A DNA stretch of 64,000 nt from Gymnorhina tibicen. Its lineage: Eukaryota; Chordata; Aves; Passeriformes; Artamidae. The stretch spans positions 286,937 to 350,936 of the forward strand of contig VXAZ01002480.1 of assembly GCA_013399875.1 (NCBI GenBank), written 5' to 3'. This document shows, in pieces, positions 23,286 through 36,690 of the stretch. The notes below the pieces were generated by a model that did no database searches, had not been told where the DNA came from, and was given only the letters and a program-made list of their open reading frames with translations. Within the stretch, counting starts at the first letter, position 1, and each line of letters begins with the position of its first letter. A program made the position numbers and the translations under genes.

Positions 23286-26200
23286 AGAGCTCCCTGGCCT
23301 CTGCCTGCCACAGGCTGGTAACGCCAACTGCTGAGTTTCATGGAGTTGTAGCTGCACCAGGTTTGTTGCGTTCAGAGACCTGAAATCCGTGACATTCCCA
23401 AGGGAAGGCCATGTTGCATGGGAAGGGCCCAACTCCGTCTCTTCTCTGCTCTGCAGATCCAGGCTGTCTCTGATCAGGCTGCCGTGCCAGGCAGAGCCAG
23501 CACAGAGCTGGCCAAAGGAGCCAAATTTGGCTGCGTGGTGCAGTGGGGAGGGACCCGCCGTGCCCCAGCCCCTGTGGGGCCCAGCCGTGCTGCGAGTGCA
23601 GGGGCTGCTCCTGCCCAGCAGCCCTGTGTGCGGAGAACACCAGCAGCTCCCGGACACAAACTGGTGTCCCCTCCTTTGTGCAGGCTGCAGAAGGCCCTGG
23701 AGGAAAGCTGGTGCTTGGCTGAATTAAACCTGTTCCGTAACATTGTTCTCTGCTGTGCCTGGTCCCAGCCTCATTGCCTGGGCAGGGCCTGTGCCAGGGG
23801 CCTGCTGCTGCTCTCACCAGGGCAGCTTCGCACCCCGTTTAACTCATCCTTGTTCCAAGGTTAAACTGTTCTTCCTGTGACAGATGTTAATTATCAGCTG
23901 TAATTAATGGGTTTCCCACCCCTCACTACAGGTACTGGGGCTGAATTATGACCAGCAGTTCAGAGCAGCTCCTTGCACGGTGGTGATGGATGCTCTTTCT
24001 CGGGTGGTGCCACCAGCGTTTCCTTTATTAGGAGCCACCGATGTCTCTCTGGGGAGTGTGGAGCAGCATTCTGTTTAGAAAAGCATTTTTTGTGCAGGGC
24101 TTTGGGCTTTCCCCTTTGTTACAAGTCAGCAAATGAAACTGCTGTTTACCAGTGCTGCCCTTGCAAAACAGGACCTGTAGCCCTCTGCGTGGGGTACAAG
24201 TGGCTGTGAAGTCAGGGCCTCCATCCTTTGGGAACTTACGGGTGCAGTAATCATGCCTTCTAGAAGTACTTTGCATCTGCTGCAGAAGAAGAACCCAGAC
24301 ACATTTCACGCCACAATGGGTCACCCAGACTGCTGTTCCTGCTGGTTTTGGTTGAAGCTGAATGCGGAAGGCGCAGTGCTCTGAGCAGGGGACACGCAGC
24401 CATAGCCCCGTGTCCAGCGCAGCTGGCCCTGCCCGGCCCTGTCCCCCTGTCAGTGCCACAGGGAGCCGTCACGGCCGGGGGACGGAGCGAGCCCAGCGCG
24501 GGAGGGACGCGGCACGGGCCGGGAACTGCAGCAGCCGCAGTGCCAGAAGGGGAAGGGCTGGGGCGGACGGGAACCGAAGGTGCAGCCTGGTCTGCAGAAA
24601 CCGGCCATAAAGAGAAGTGAGGTCATGCCGAGACACATCCCTGACCAATTGTGCTGTTTTCCTGTCTAGAAAATATGTTCTTACTGCTCCCATCCCCCGG
24701 TGCCAGCACAGGTCCCGGCCATGCCCCCTGTGCCGGTGCTGGCACAGAACTCACAGGAAGCGTGGAGAGCTCGGCTCAGGGCCTCAGCTCTTTCCAGAGT
24801 CCACAGCAGATTCAGGGCTGTGTCACATCACACAGGGGCTGTGTCATATCACATCTATAGCACAAAAGCGCTGACAGAAGGGATCAGACAGGATCTCCTA
24901 GAAACTTATTTGTCCCTGACAGACTGAAAGCAACTCTGCAGTATTGCAAGTATTAATGTCTACAGTGGCAACATACCCTCGTCTCACTGAATTGCCCTAA
25001 AATACAGCAGTGAGCCATCACATTCCTGATGTCTTGGGGAGGAAGTGCCACTTAGGTCAATAAACATTTGTTTGCAGCAGAACTGAAAAGCCAGACAAAC
25101 ACAGGGAGCCTGTTATTCCAGTGACTCGGATGTCTGACTGAAAGGCAATCAATGAACTGTTTATCCACTAGAAATTGGGCATTTCAGACATTTTGTTTTG
25201 GCCTTTCAACTCCAGTTATTAGGCCTTGTTAACTAAATCCATGTACTGGCAATAATTTGTTGCTGTTGTTTGCAGTTGTCTCTAGTGGACCGTTCAGGTC
25301 TGGCTGCAGAGGCAGCACAGCCCCCTGTCCTGGGGAAGCCCAGCACCATCGGGTTGGATCTCACCCCAGAGGAGATCCTGACAGGTGGAGGGAGAGAAAA
25401 AGGGAGCTGGAGAGGCTGGAGGGCAGCAGGGGAAAGAGTCTGTGCTTCTCCAGGGAGGAGACCAAATGGTGGGGCGTCCTCAGAGCTGCTGCAGCCAAGT
25501 GCTGGACGCTGCCCTCTCACCAAGGGCTGGCTCATGTGCTGTGGTCAGGGGCTCAGGAGGGTGATGGTCTTGGCAGGCGATGGGCAGCACACGGTGGCGT
25601 AAGGTAGGGGCTGCCACGAGGCCAGGTCCATGCTTTCCATGGCAACATCCAGCTCCTGACCCCGTGGGACTGAAGTGCAGCATGAGGCCAGGCAGAAGCT
25701 CCGCTGTATCTCTTCACGGAGCTGATGGATGTTTCCGTGCCTGGCGCAGGGCGGGTGGCTGCAGCAGCCCAGGATGGCGGGAGCATCCTCGCTGCGTTGT
25801 TCTCAGCCAGGTGACAGTGCTGTGACCTGCGGGCCTTTCGCTGTGCTGCGTCCGACACGGGCCCAGCCCAGGACTGAGGGGAAGAATTCAGGGAGCTACT
25901 GGAATTCTGAGCATCAGTAGTGCTGTTTCCCTCATGACACGTTTTGAGGGGTGAGCAGGAAGGGACTCGGGCAACACAGAAAGGAGCTGTGCTGCAGAGA
26001 TCCTTGCCTGCGTTGTCTGCTGAAGCTCCTCCGTGTGCAGGGAGGGCAAGGGGTCCCTCGGGGTGCTCAGGTGGGCTCCCCTCGATCCTCGGATCTTTCT
26101 GTGAGATCTAAACGCTGTTGCCAGCGAGCCCCCTTCCTGCGAGGCTGCGGGTGGGACACGCCCGAGCACGGGGTGCCGGTGCAGGGTGTCAGGGCACGGC

Positions 26201-29200
26201 GGTCAGGCTCCGAGCGAGCTGCCAGCCACCGGCAACCTGTGGCCGCTGGAAACCTGACACTTCCTCCAGAGAGGGAATTAGGTGCAGAACTAAATTTAGA
26301 TGCTGTTGCTTGGGGAGCACGGTAAATGGATAGCTGTGAGCTGCTGCTCCACATGCAGCCCGTCCCGGGCTCCTCCCGGGGGCGGCTCTCTCGGGGCCGG
26401 CAGCCAGCAGCAGGGAAACCCCGCTGGAACCGTCCCTGGCTGACAAGAGCAGCAGCACGCATGGAGTTTCCATAAATCACAGGCTGTGCAGTCACGGTGC
26501 CTGAGGAGAACAGTCCCCTTCAGTAAATCACGAGCAGAAACGAGCCGGGAGCCGGCTGCCTGCCGAGCAGGAGCTGCCAGGCCCTCCCGGCGCCGGGCTG
26601 GCACACGGCGAGCCACGGGCAGGGCCAGCGCGGCCACCGGGCTTGAGGCGGTTCTCCCCTAACCTGCAACACGGGCAGTATACGACTGTGGAGTTTTGGG
26701 AATTAACACATGAGGCTGGCAGCTGGGTGTGCTCCAGGCTAGCTAGGAGCTCAACCTTGGTCCCAAAACTTTCAGAAAACCTTCTTGCCTTCAGCAAAAT
26801 ATTGCCTGCCTTTCTGGTGCTTCTGTTTCTTTTGCCCCGTTTGCCACTCACTGGACAGGCTGACTGCAGCTGGCCGGGGTCTGGGGGGCTGTGAATCAAC
26901 CAGCGTTTCAGCTGAAGCACACACAGGGTCTGCTTTGTGACCAGGTCAACTTTTCTAGTTAGATTTCTGGTCAGGAGGGTTGTGCCACCCCAGCAGTGCA
27001 GAGGTGCGGTGGTGCGGTGCAGCCCTCCGGGACCAGCTTGGGCAGCTCCAGCGGGAATGCCCCACAATCCCCCCGAGAACACAGTCCGTGATGGAATCAG
27101 TAATGGCAGGTGCTGCAGGCTGATGCTCAGGTGTCTTTTGAAAGGGAAAAGAAAATCTCCTTTCTCAGTCCTGCCCACCTCAGTGCTGCTCCAGCACTAA
27201 TCAGGTGGGACATGCTGACAAGCCAGGCTGATTAGAGGTACATAAGCTGCTAGCAGGACATCCTTTGTGATGTGCCATGCTTGGAAGTCCACTTGCTCCA
27301 GTGTAATCTGGCTTTGCAGATTTCCTGATACTGGCCTAGGTTTTCAGCCTGAAAATAATGGAATGAGTGGGGTTTTCTGAACAGCTGTGGCTGTCCATCC
27401 ATCGCGTGTCCACATGACACCTCAGGAGCTGGCTCCCAGGGCATTCTTCTTGTCTTCTGTCAGCCTGAGCCCGTCAGGGGCAATGGTTGGTAGCACCCCA
27501 GGACATCTCCATGCTTTAAAACCCCCCTGGTGACATGTGGGGCTGCGCAAGAGGATAGAGTGGCTGCGCTCATGCCCAGACTGCACAGCCATGGAGTCTC
27601 CGCTGAGTCACCAGGTGCAGCTCTGGGATCTGAGCCCTCACCCCTCCCAGAGCAATCAAACCTCACCCAGAGGGAGCAGAGTTCTTTTCCCACCAGTCTT
27701 AACCTCTTCAGGGATTGCAGAAGCACAAACAAGTCTTGTTGCCCTGACTGGCAAAATAGAAGGGCAGAGGAAGGGTTGGGTGGCTGGAGGCAGTTGAGTG
27801 GTGCCTGTGGGAACAGGGACTGGGGCACTTGCCTCAGGCTGGGTGGGAAGATGCACCCCGGGGTCTGCAGCAGAGACCCCTGGCTGTGGGTCTGGAGGCA
27901 GGTGGCCTCGGGATGCCATGGGGCTGTGGGAGATGCATGGGGAGGAACCCTGGGAGTTGGTGTCCAGATGGTCAATGGCACCCCAGGGCAAACGCAGCTC
28001 AGCAGAGACACAGCTGATCTGGAAAGGGAGACTGTTTACAGACAGGGTATTCATGGCTAACAGAAAAGCATCAGCTGTGTGTGACAGGAAGTTCAGGGAT
28101 GAGCCGCCTGAGTTAAATGCTCCATAAAGCTCTAGCCAAGGACACTATCTACCAAGGTCCATGCTCCTGTTTGGGACTTGGCCCTAGGAATCTTGGCTGG
28201 GAAGTTTCCAAGGGGGAAGTGTTACACTCTTTAGTTCTTTGAGTCAATAGAGGAGAAGTTTCATGAAGTTTAGGACCACGCATGAGAGTTGATCTCTGCT
28301 GGATCTGAATCCGATGGGCAGTGTGTGCCTGGCCACTAGTGCATTTCTGCCTGTGTTATGTTCTCTGTCATCTGTGGGAAGCATAGGTCTTAGGCTTAGG
28401 AAAAGGAATTGGAGAAGAAAAGAAAAGACATTTCTATGCATCAACAACACAAAGATTTCCTTCGAAAGAATCCGAGCAGCAGCCTGTCATCTGCTTTGAA
28501 AGGGAAGAGTTTACCTTCCTCAAGCAAGCAGTGGATCCCGTGGCTCCCACTGCCACCCCGAGGGCAGGGCGCTGTGTCTGGGCTGGCTGGGGGTCTCGTG
28601 CCATTGCAGCAGCTCTCCCCTCACTGCCCACGCCGCTGCTTCCAGCTGGGGTCCCTGGGATTGACCCTCACACATGGAGCATGCTCCTATGCACTGCTGG
28701 AATAGGGAGCCCATTATTTACTTGGTGATGTTCTTATCTGGGGCTGTCTCACAGCACGTTGTGTGCTTTGGGTGACTCATGGCTGCACTTCAATAGATAA
28801 AGGAATTAAAAGGACAAACAGGAGGTGGTAACCCATCTGTGAGTGGGGAGAGGAAAGGAGAGCCCTGCTTGAGCTTGAGCAGTTTGCTGACCAGGCAGGG
28901 TGAGTGCCAGGGTGATGGGAATGAGCCTGTGCTTGTTCCACATCTGGATGAGGCAGCTCAAGAATTCAAGGATTTTTTAAATTTTCTGTGGTCTTTTATT
29001 TTCCTCTGCTTGTTTTTTTCCATGAGATGTTGAGGTTTCATCTGTCCAGGAACTCAGTATGGAAACTATAAATAGCTGTGACAGGGTCTGAAAGCTGAGC
29101 GAGTGAAAGCAGAGGAGATTTATGGCCAGGCTGGTTAAACCCTTGGCTGTTTGTGAGCACTGACTGTATTGCGGTGCCGTAAAGCCATCCAGGAGGAGCT

Positions 29201-31195
29201 GCAGAGGTGCAGTCTAGGGAGAAACCACCCACTGACGCTCGAGCTCGCTCCTTCTCCACTTGTGAAAAGTGGGGGACAAGCCATCATTCCCAGTACTCAT
29301 ATTCCAGCATCCAGAGGTCAAGAGTAGGCTTTGACATCTCTTGTTTGGCCTGGTCATGATAAGTTTTGTGATTATTGCGCATGCGTGCAGAGCCCACCGC
29401 ACAGACTGTGCTTTGCTTCCCCTAGCGGGATGGCTGATGGAAGGAGCCCTGAGTGCCCGCGGGGGCTCTGGGATCCTCCTCGTGCCTGGGCACAGGTCTT
29501 GGCATTCGGGCCAAGCCGCTGCCCCACGCTCTGCTCTCTTCACGTCGCCATCCCTGCGGCGAACCCGGCACAACAGGATGGGCGGGATGACGAAGCATGG
29601 CCGGGGTGCTTGGACATAGCTCACCCCACTGCTGCAGAATAGAGGCCTTAAATTCTGATTTATTTTCTCTGCAAATTCATCTGTTACACACAGAAATGTC
29701 TATTTTGAAATAGACTGTGGGCACTTGGAAAGAGAAAGGGACTGTCTTTTATGTACTTGTTTATTTATTTATGGGTGAGGTTTATTTGTCTCCTGGGTTT
29801 ATCCCAGGCCATAACCACCCTGTTTGTTGCCATTTGCCATCAGGTGTTATATTTAGCCACTTGTATGTGATGGTAAATACACTGTGGCTTCTACTTTCAG
29901 CAGTGGCAAGTACTATTTCTAAATATCTCAGATCCTCGAGATGTACGAGAGTATTGGAAATACTTTGGTTTGGGGGAAAGCTGCAGCTCTGCGTTTCACT
30001 AGCGAGTTTCCACTTGTCTCTTGCTCAAAGCTCAGTGATCTGCGATAGCAATTCCTGAAACTGGGCCTGACGTCGCTTGGCTGTAGGGAGTGTGAGCCAA
30101 CAGCAAAATGCTGGGGTTCAAAGGACACACTTTCAAAGAACATCAAAAGAAAGATTTTTCTAGCAATAAAAAACAGAGTAACCAGCCCTCTCCACAGTAA
30201 CAGGAATGCGAGGCTGGAGTGTTTGCTTTCCTTAGGATTAATTTTCTATACTGGTAAGATGTGTAAGCAGACAGACCAGGCACCTGGGCCAAACGCTGCA
30301 CAAGTGTGACCGTCCCACTGCTAAGCACTCGTGTGCTCTACACACTCAGCTTGGGATTTGCTTCATGCCAAGCTACGAGTGTGCATAAAGTTATAGAATA
30401 ACCCAAAGTAACGGGAAGTTGGTATTTTTGAGCCTGGAGGCTGCTCACCCACATGTGACACTGGCTGTGCTACAGAGTTCGTGGTTGGTGCTCACTGTGT
30501 GCCAGACCCTCCTGCCTGGGCAGAGAGCCAGTGCTGGGGCAGGAGCAGCCTGTGCCAGCACATCCTCCCCATCCTGCACGTCCGTGCTGGTAATAATAAT
30601 TAATAATAATAATAAACTACCCAGCAGTTTTTATCGAGAGGCCACATACAAATGGAAAGGTCAGTATGTTTAGAACTAGTAGAAGAAATGTTCTTCTCAT
30701 AGAGTATTGTATCCCTTTGGAATTAATGTATGAAAAAGATTTAAGCACATAGCTTGGCTAGAATAAAAAGAAAAGCTTTGGCAGGATCACTACGTGTCCA
30801 TTTATAGCATCTGGGGCTGTGCAGGCTGTGGCCAGATGTATCTGCATAACCAAAGAGCCCACACCGGGATGAGGAGGCTGTGACGAGCAGGATGGGCAGG
30901 GGATGGGAGCGGGATGGGCAGGGAGCCAATCTGACGGGTTGACTGCCCGGCTGAGGCAGCTCAGGTCACAGGCTCACTTGGGAACACAGCCGATGCTCAG
31001 GGAAGGCGTAGGTTAGAGACCAGGGAAATAGTCAGGCCACAGCATTTGGATAAGGGTGAAAAGAGAAAAAGGAAAAAAATCCAACTGGGTTATATCTGGT
31101 CGCTCACCTCTGTGGTATTGTGTAAATACAGTCTGGGAACGGCCACACAGCCAAGCACATCCCAGCTCAGCCTCTGCACCCGCCCAAGGGAACAA
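23286..31195. other. Non-coding stretch, mostly unique
   Basis: No gene was recognised. It holds a two-copy 22-bp direct repeat at about 24813-24855 (GGGCTGTGTCA core), a CpG-enriched patch at 26330-26640, and an imperfect TAA-type microsatellite at 30590-30615. Long GC-rich frames at 23.3-23.9, 26.0-27.2 and 27.4-28.1 kb overlap antisense frames and match nothing known. Confidence 0.5.
30590..30615. repeat. (TAA)n microsatellite
   Basis: Imperfect run of about eight TAA units with one interruption, in non-coding DNA. Confidence 0.85.
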
Positions 31196-31239
31196 CCTCC
31201 TCCTCCTCCTCCTCCTCCTCCTCCTCCTCCTCCTCCCTC
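31196..31239. repeat. (TCC)n microsatellite
   Basis: About a dozen uninterrupted TCC units and a partial extra one. The strand is pure pyrimidine, so it could form triplex or slipped DNA and is likely length-polymorphic. It creates polyproline, polyleucine or polyarginine open frames that should not be taken as genes. Confidence 0.95.
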
Positions 31240-32983
31240 CTGAGCCGCTCCTGCGCCGGGCACACCGAGTGCTGCGGATCAGGAGGGAGCCTGACTTCCC
31301 AAAGAGGAGAAGGTGGCGGATTGTACTTGCAGTGAAATCACTGGTTTTGTTACAAAAAAAAGGAATAAATCTGCTGTTCTGCTTTTGTCCACAGTCCATC
31401 CATGAAAATATCCAACTGATATATAGGAAAATATGGCTTAGCATGTCCAGAGCTCTGTGACACATCAAACCCCCTTTGGGAAAGGACAGGGCATTCAAAG
31501 GGCTCCCCACAGCCCTGTCAGCTCCTTGGCCTCTCAGGTTTCTTTAGCCCCATTGTGAGGGGGGAGAGACACCCACGAGGCACACAGGAAGTTCCAGCTC
31601 ACGTAAAGTTTCAAGAAATTTTGATAAATAAAAGGAAGGCTTGGGAATTCCACAGGCTTCCCCGGGTGGCTGGTGGCCAGCTCAGCCCTGCCCAAGTGCC
31701 CAGCTGAACTCACCAGGACAGGGCACGGTGCTGTCCCTACCCCTGGTGACACCCCAAACACACAGCCTGGCACTGGCGCTGTTGCAGATCAGGGAGACTG
31801 GCATAAAATTTCAGAAATTAAACACACTTCCAGCTTCAAACGGTGAAATGCTCCTTGTGCCTCCAGCTGGCAGAGGGGACGGGGTGTGGCCCCTGCAGTG
31901 TCCCTGGTGCTGCCTTTGCCCCATGGCACAGACAGACCCACACCCAGTGCCCCCGCCCTGCTGCCACCCACCCCTGCAAGAGCCTCGGGGTGCTGAGGTT
32001 CATTTTGGGCCTTCAGCTTCCTGCCAGGAGCATCCGGCGCCATTTCCAGTCTGCTGGATTCCTTGTGTAATTATTATCTCAGCCACCCCTCACTGTTCAC
32101 AGTTTTTCTTATGAGTCACTAAATATTGTGTGATTTATACAGCTGTGTTTTGGGTTTGCAATAAGCACCCAGCTGAAGGCCTAAACCTGGATTTCTGTGG
32201 AATCAGGGAGTCCAAAAACTGCTCACAGGCCTTGTGGAAAGGGCAGGATGGACTCAGAGCCCAGATTAGATTGAAGGGTTGGCTTTGCACTCTTCAGGAG
32301 CACTTTATTTCCTCCTGGCCTCCTTCCTCCTCTTCCGATCCATAGCATAAAATATTTTGAACAAGGAAAAGGTGATCCAGTTCACCTCATCTCAGTGAAG
32401 CTGTTGTTTACAAGTACAGAGGCAAGACAGCTGCAGGGAAGGGTCCCAAAACTCCAGTTCCTTGCAATAAAAGTAGAATTTAGGGGACTCTCTGTGTAAA
32501 GTTGTTTTTCATAGCTATAAAAAGAAAATGGAAATGTTTCCCTTTGCTACCTCTACATCCTTCCCACTAAATAAGTGATTTCCTTTTCTCCTTGCTGATT
32601 AGGAAGCTCTCCTCTGGAGGTTGGCTTTGATGTCTCAGGAAAAGAAAAATCAAATTAGCAAATCTACAGGAAAGAATTTGCATGGCCCCATTCCCTGGGC
32701 CTGAATGAGGGATTAACCCTCTGACTGATTCCTGCTGGCTTCAAGCAGGCCGAGGAAACGGGAGTGCAGTTGGCCGAGTTCCCCAAGGGCAGAACAACGG
32801 GGCAATCGGGAATGCTGTCAGCAGCATTTGGGGATGTCGCGTGCAGAGAGTCACACACTGCTGTCCCTGCTGTGGGACGGGCACTGGGCATCCCTCCGTC
32901 CCCACGGCTGGCCCCCACTCCCACCACCTCAGCCCCCCCAGCGCAGGGGCCTGACTGCAGCTGGGGCACCTCAGTGTAAAACA
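31240..32983. other. Non-coding stretch
   Basis: Unique sequence with AT-rich parts at 32050-32150 and 32340-32660. AATAAA-type motifs occur at about 31626 and 32465. No exon, RNA gene or repeat family was recognised. Confidence 0.5.
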
Positions 32984-33222
32984 GGAGCCCGGGGACCAGC
33001 CCCCAGTGCCGGGACAGGAGCTGGGGGAGCGGGAGCCCGGGGACCAGCCCCCAGTGCCGGGACAGGAGCTGAGGGAGCGGGAGCCCGGGGACCAGCCCCC
33101 AGTGCCGGGACAGGAGCTGGGGGAGCGGGAGCCCGGGGACCAGCCCCCAGTGCCGGGACAGGAGCTGGGGGAGCGGGAGCCCGGGGACCAGCCCCCAGTG
33201 CCGGGACAGGAGCTGGGGGAGC
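32984..33222. repeat. 48-bp minisatellite, about 5 copies
   Basis: Five near-identical units of 48 bp start at 32984, 33032, 33080, 33128 and 33176; the last ends near 33222. Each unit contains 'cccggggaccagcccccagt' and a run of G tracts. Since 48 is a multiple of three, the array stays open and yields a 16-residue repeat in frame. The variation between copies is only one or two bases, so the array is young or kept uniform by exchange. Confidence 0.95.
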
Positions 33223-35445
33223 AGAGCTGGGGGAAAGCTATGGTTCGGATGTATTTGCTGTGTATCCCTCCTCCCTGGGAACCTCAGCTGGCTTAGCTCT
33301 GCCTAATGCATTGAGGGTTGTTCAGCGTGAGCGTGACACGGCCAGGCCGATGCACTCCGTGTTTCCCGTCCTGGCTAAGCACCGCTGTTCCAAGCCGTGC
33401 CCCGAGCGTGCCCGCAGACCCCGCCGAGGGCAGCCGGAGCCCTGCCCCGAGGGCGCAGCACGCACCCTCCGTGCGCTGGGACAGGGCATCGCTCTCCGCT
33501 CCCGGCCACGTGTCGGGGCACGAACAGAATTCCCACTCACATTTGTGTGAAGCCAGAATTGCCCTTGACGGCCACCGAGTGCCCAAGGGGGGCTGCACCA
33601 CGTCCCCATTTCCAGCCACACTGCCAGGATCTGCTCCCTGTCCCCCTCCCCGTGGGCCGGCAGGGACAGCAGGAGCCCATCAGCCCTCCCGAGCCAGGCA
33701 AGGGCAGCGCATTCAAGGTCTATGTGTGAGCACTGTTCTTCCATTTCCTCTCATTAAGCAAAGCCTCTGCCTTGTTTATCTGAGCTATAAATAGTTTCCC
33801 CATGTCTGCGTTTGCTCTCGCTGTGGTCACTGACGGGCAGAGTCGGGGTTTGGGGATGGGGTTTTAAACCTGATGGGGTTTTTGCCTGTTGCTGGTGTCA
33901 GAAGGGAGTGCAAAACCAGATTAAACACACAGAGAGATGTAGAAATGCATCTAAAAATAACCAGGCTTCACCCTGGGCTGCGTAGGGCAAGAGGCGCCAG
34001 TAATGCACAGGGCAGCACGGTGCTGTGACGGTAACGAGCCCCGTGATTCCCACTGATGACAGATGCGACGTGCAGAAATCCCTGCCTCTGTGAGGCACCT
34101 CCAGGACACTGCTGGCCCATCCGGGCAGGACCTGCCCTGGGCCCAGGCACACGGACCGTGCTGCTCCCTGGCAGCTCTGCAGTGCAAAATCAAACCTGGT
34201 CTGACTTCCTGCCCCATGCAGAAGACACTGGGGTGTTGCAAACCCACCCGAGCAGGGGTGGTGCTGGTGCTCAGGTGAAACCCAGGTGTTGTGGCTTTGG
34301 TGGGTGCTGAGCTGCATTTTCTGCCTTCCTGGCCGGGGGCCATGGCTGTGGCCGTAGCAGCTTTGGAAGCGGACACCAGCGGCTCCCAGCACAGTGGGAG
34401 AGGATGCCCGGCTCCAGGGGCTGCTGGCCTCTGCCTCTGAGCACCTGGAGCGGCTCAGAGGACAACACGGACCCTGTCACACAGATGGAGCCACTGCGGG
34501 GTCATTGGGCAGGAGGTGCCATGAGGGAGTGGAAAATCGCAGACCAGAGGAGGCCGGAGCTGAGTCCTGCACATACGGCCATGCCTGAGCAGTGCAGAGG
34601 AATTTTGGCTGATTGGTGCTGCTGGGTGGGGGGAGCCGCTCGGACAGGCCCGGGTACGGGATTAGCGTGTGGATAATTCCCTATCAGGTATTAGTAACAC
34701 GTAAGGGTGGAGTAATGGAAAATGTGGAGAGCTGGCACACTGGCTCGAAAACCTGCTTGACGAGAAATAACCTTGGGCTGCTGGAGGTGGATCACTGGGA
34801 AGTGTCATTTATGGACGGGGGGGGCACAGGCGGATTAGTGCTCTGTGAACAGACTCCTTTGTCTGGAGAAATGGCTGTTGATAATGGAGATATTCCCCTC
34901 CCTCTCGGGTGTGTGTGTAAGCTCCACTGGTGTGTTTGCACTGCCTGCTCCCTCCTGGAAACAGACCCATGTTCAGCATGCGTGTCCTGGCACTGCCAGC
35001 CCTTTCACTGCTTCACCACTGGCACCTCACCTGCGCCTCCCTGCCACCTCCCGGCCACCTCCCGGCCACCTCCCTGCCTCTGTGACTCACGAACCATTTT
35101 TGCAAACCCCAGCAGCAGGAGGGAGGAGAAAACCCCAGGGCCACCTATGGGCCCAGCTATTCTTACACCTGTCATGGAACACGCAATGTCAAACACACCT
35201 CCCATGAGTCACCCTGAAAGTCTTTCCATTCACACTCATTCCCAGGAGGAAAGGTGATCAGTTTGGCTACAGCTTGGCACAAATTTTTCACAAATAAAGG
35301 CGTTGGCATTTACTAACATCCAGGAGTTTGTTGAGGGACACTATATGACACATGGGGAAATGGAAACTTTTAAATGTGGTGAGTCTTAGGAAAACTAAGC
35401 AAGTGTTTCCTGAGGGAATTTCCATGTTTCTCTCCTGATCTCTTG
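33223..35445. other. Non-coding stretch
   Basis: A CpG-rich patch at about 33330-33520 is followed by unique sequence. A short tandem array (11-bp GGCCACCTCCC-like units, about three copies) is at 35036-35076. No gene was recognised. Confidence 0.5.
35036..35076. repeat. Short 11-bp tandem repeat
   Basis: GGCCACCTCCC occurs twice perfectly, with degenerate copies on each side. Confidence 0.8.
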
Positions 35446-35545
35446 GAGCCCTTTGAAGCACTAGAAGGAGCTCTAAGGTCTCCCTGGAGCCTTTTTCTCT
35501 CCAGGCTAAATAGTCACAGCTCTCTCAGGCTGTCTGGTGTCTACA
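35446..35545 (-). mobile_element. CR1 LINE fragment (internal 3' UTR part)
   Basis: 'ctctaaggtctccctggagc' followed by 'tttctctccaggctaaatag' and 'cagctctctcaggctgtctg' is the reverse complement of the CR1 segment several hundred bp from its 3' end. Both ends are decayed. Confidence 0.75.
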
Positions 35546-36659
35546 TTGTCTGGTGATGCCTTGAGTTTTTCTTTAGTAATTTAATTTATCCCTTCAGACT
35601 AGCCCAATTTTTGTTCACCACCAACCCAGGTTTCTCAGGTGCCCTGCCCTTGAGAATGTGAGTGATCCCTGCCGTTGCTCCCTGTGCAGCCACAGAACAG
35701 ATGAAATCACACTGAACACCGTGGCTTCCCGTGACTGCCCTGAGTCCTCACTGCAGCGCCGCATTTCCACACAGCACAGTGGCAAACTCCACGTTTTTAT
35801 GCCACGGTTGTTTTTAGTGACTTGTCATGATCTGAAATTTGCCCTCCAAGCACAGCAGGCACTGGTGGCAGCGGGGGCAGCGGCCAATGTTCCCGAGCCC
35901 TGGGGCCACCTGCTCGAATGCTGCCGGGGGCTGGTGGGCACCGGGGCTGTCCCGATTCCATCCTGATTCCCGGTGTCCCTGCTGCTGATTGAGGGAGTTG
36001 TGACCCACACTGGCAAATACTTAGTCTTTAGTTTCAACCTCTTGGATGCATATTTCTTTAAATCTTCATATTCCAGTAAGCCAACTCTGAATGTTACCTT
36101 TCCTTGGATTTAATTTAATTCCAGCTTTTAGCTTTGTGTTTTGTAGTTACCTGACTTGCAGGAGAAAGGCTGCGAGAGAACAGTGCCAGGAGGAAACATA
36201 CAGCATTCAGCAGCAGGAGCCTGACAAAGCATCCCTGCAAGGGCAGTGTCCTGGGACAGAGGAGAAAGTCACGGCAAGTCTCAGATTTTTCTGCAACCTA
36301 AAAGCAGACAGATTAACAACATCTTCAGAGAGAAGAATAGCATATAATTCAGGGATGAAGTTTCAAAGTCTGGATGTGAAAATGAGAGCTGAAGGCTCTG
36401 AGAGGCTCATCTGTCACTGAAACCCTGCCTGTGACTAAGGAAAATGTCCGACCCAAAAATGTAAAAGTCATGAATCATTCCTGAAAGTCAGAACATATTT
36501 CCTAACTTTTATGACCTCAGACCAGCCCTCAGCATCCTGTTTGCCACTGGCCTTTGTTCCAGGGCTGTGACTCAGGATCCATTGGGAGAGTCACCCCAAG
36601 AGTATGGAGGCACAAAGCTTAGCTTTGAAAAACTGGCTGAGGGGAGACAGGATTTTTTC

Positions 36660-36690
36660 CAAAGTGTGTATGTGTGTGTGTGTGTTTCTG
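36660..36690. repeat. (TG)n short microsatellite
   Basis: About twelve TG units, interrupted by an A and then by TTTC. A second alternating purine-pyrimidine tract follows at 36870-36960. Confidence 0.85.

Noticed and set aside
33006..33296. Repeat protein made of 16-residue units
   Set aside because: The open frame follows from a 48-bp minisatellite with period divisible by three; there is no conserved start or known family.
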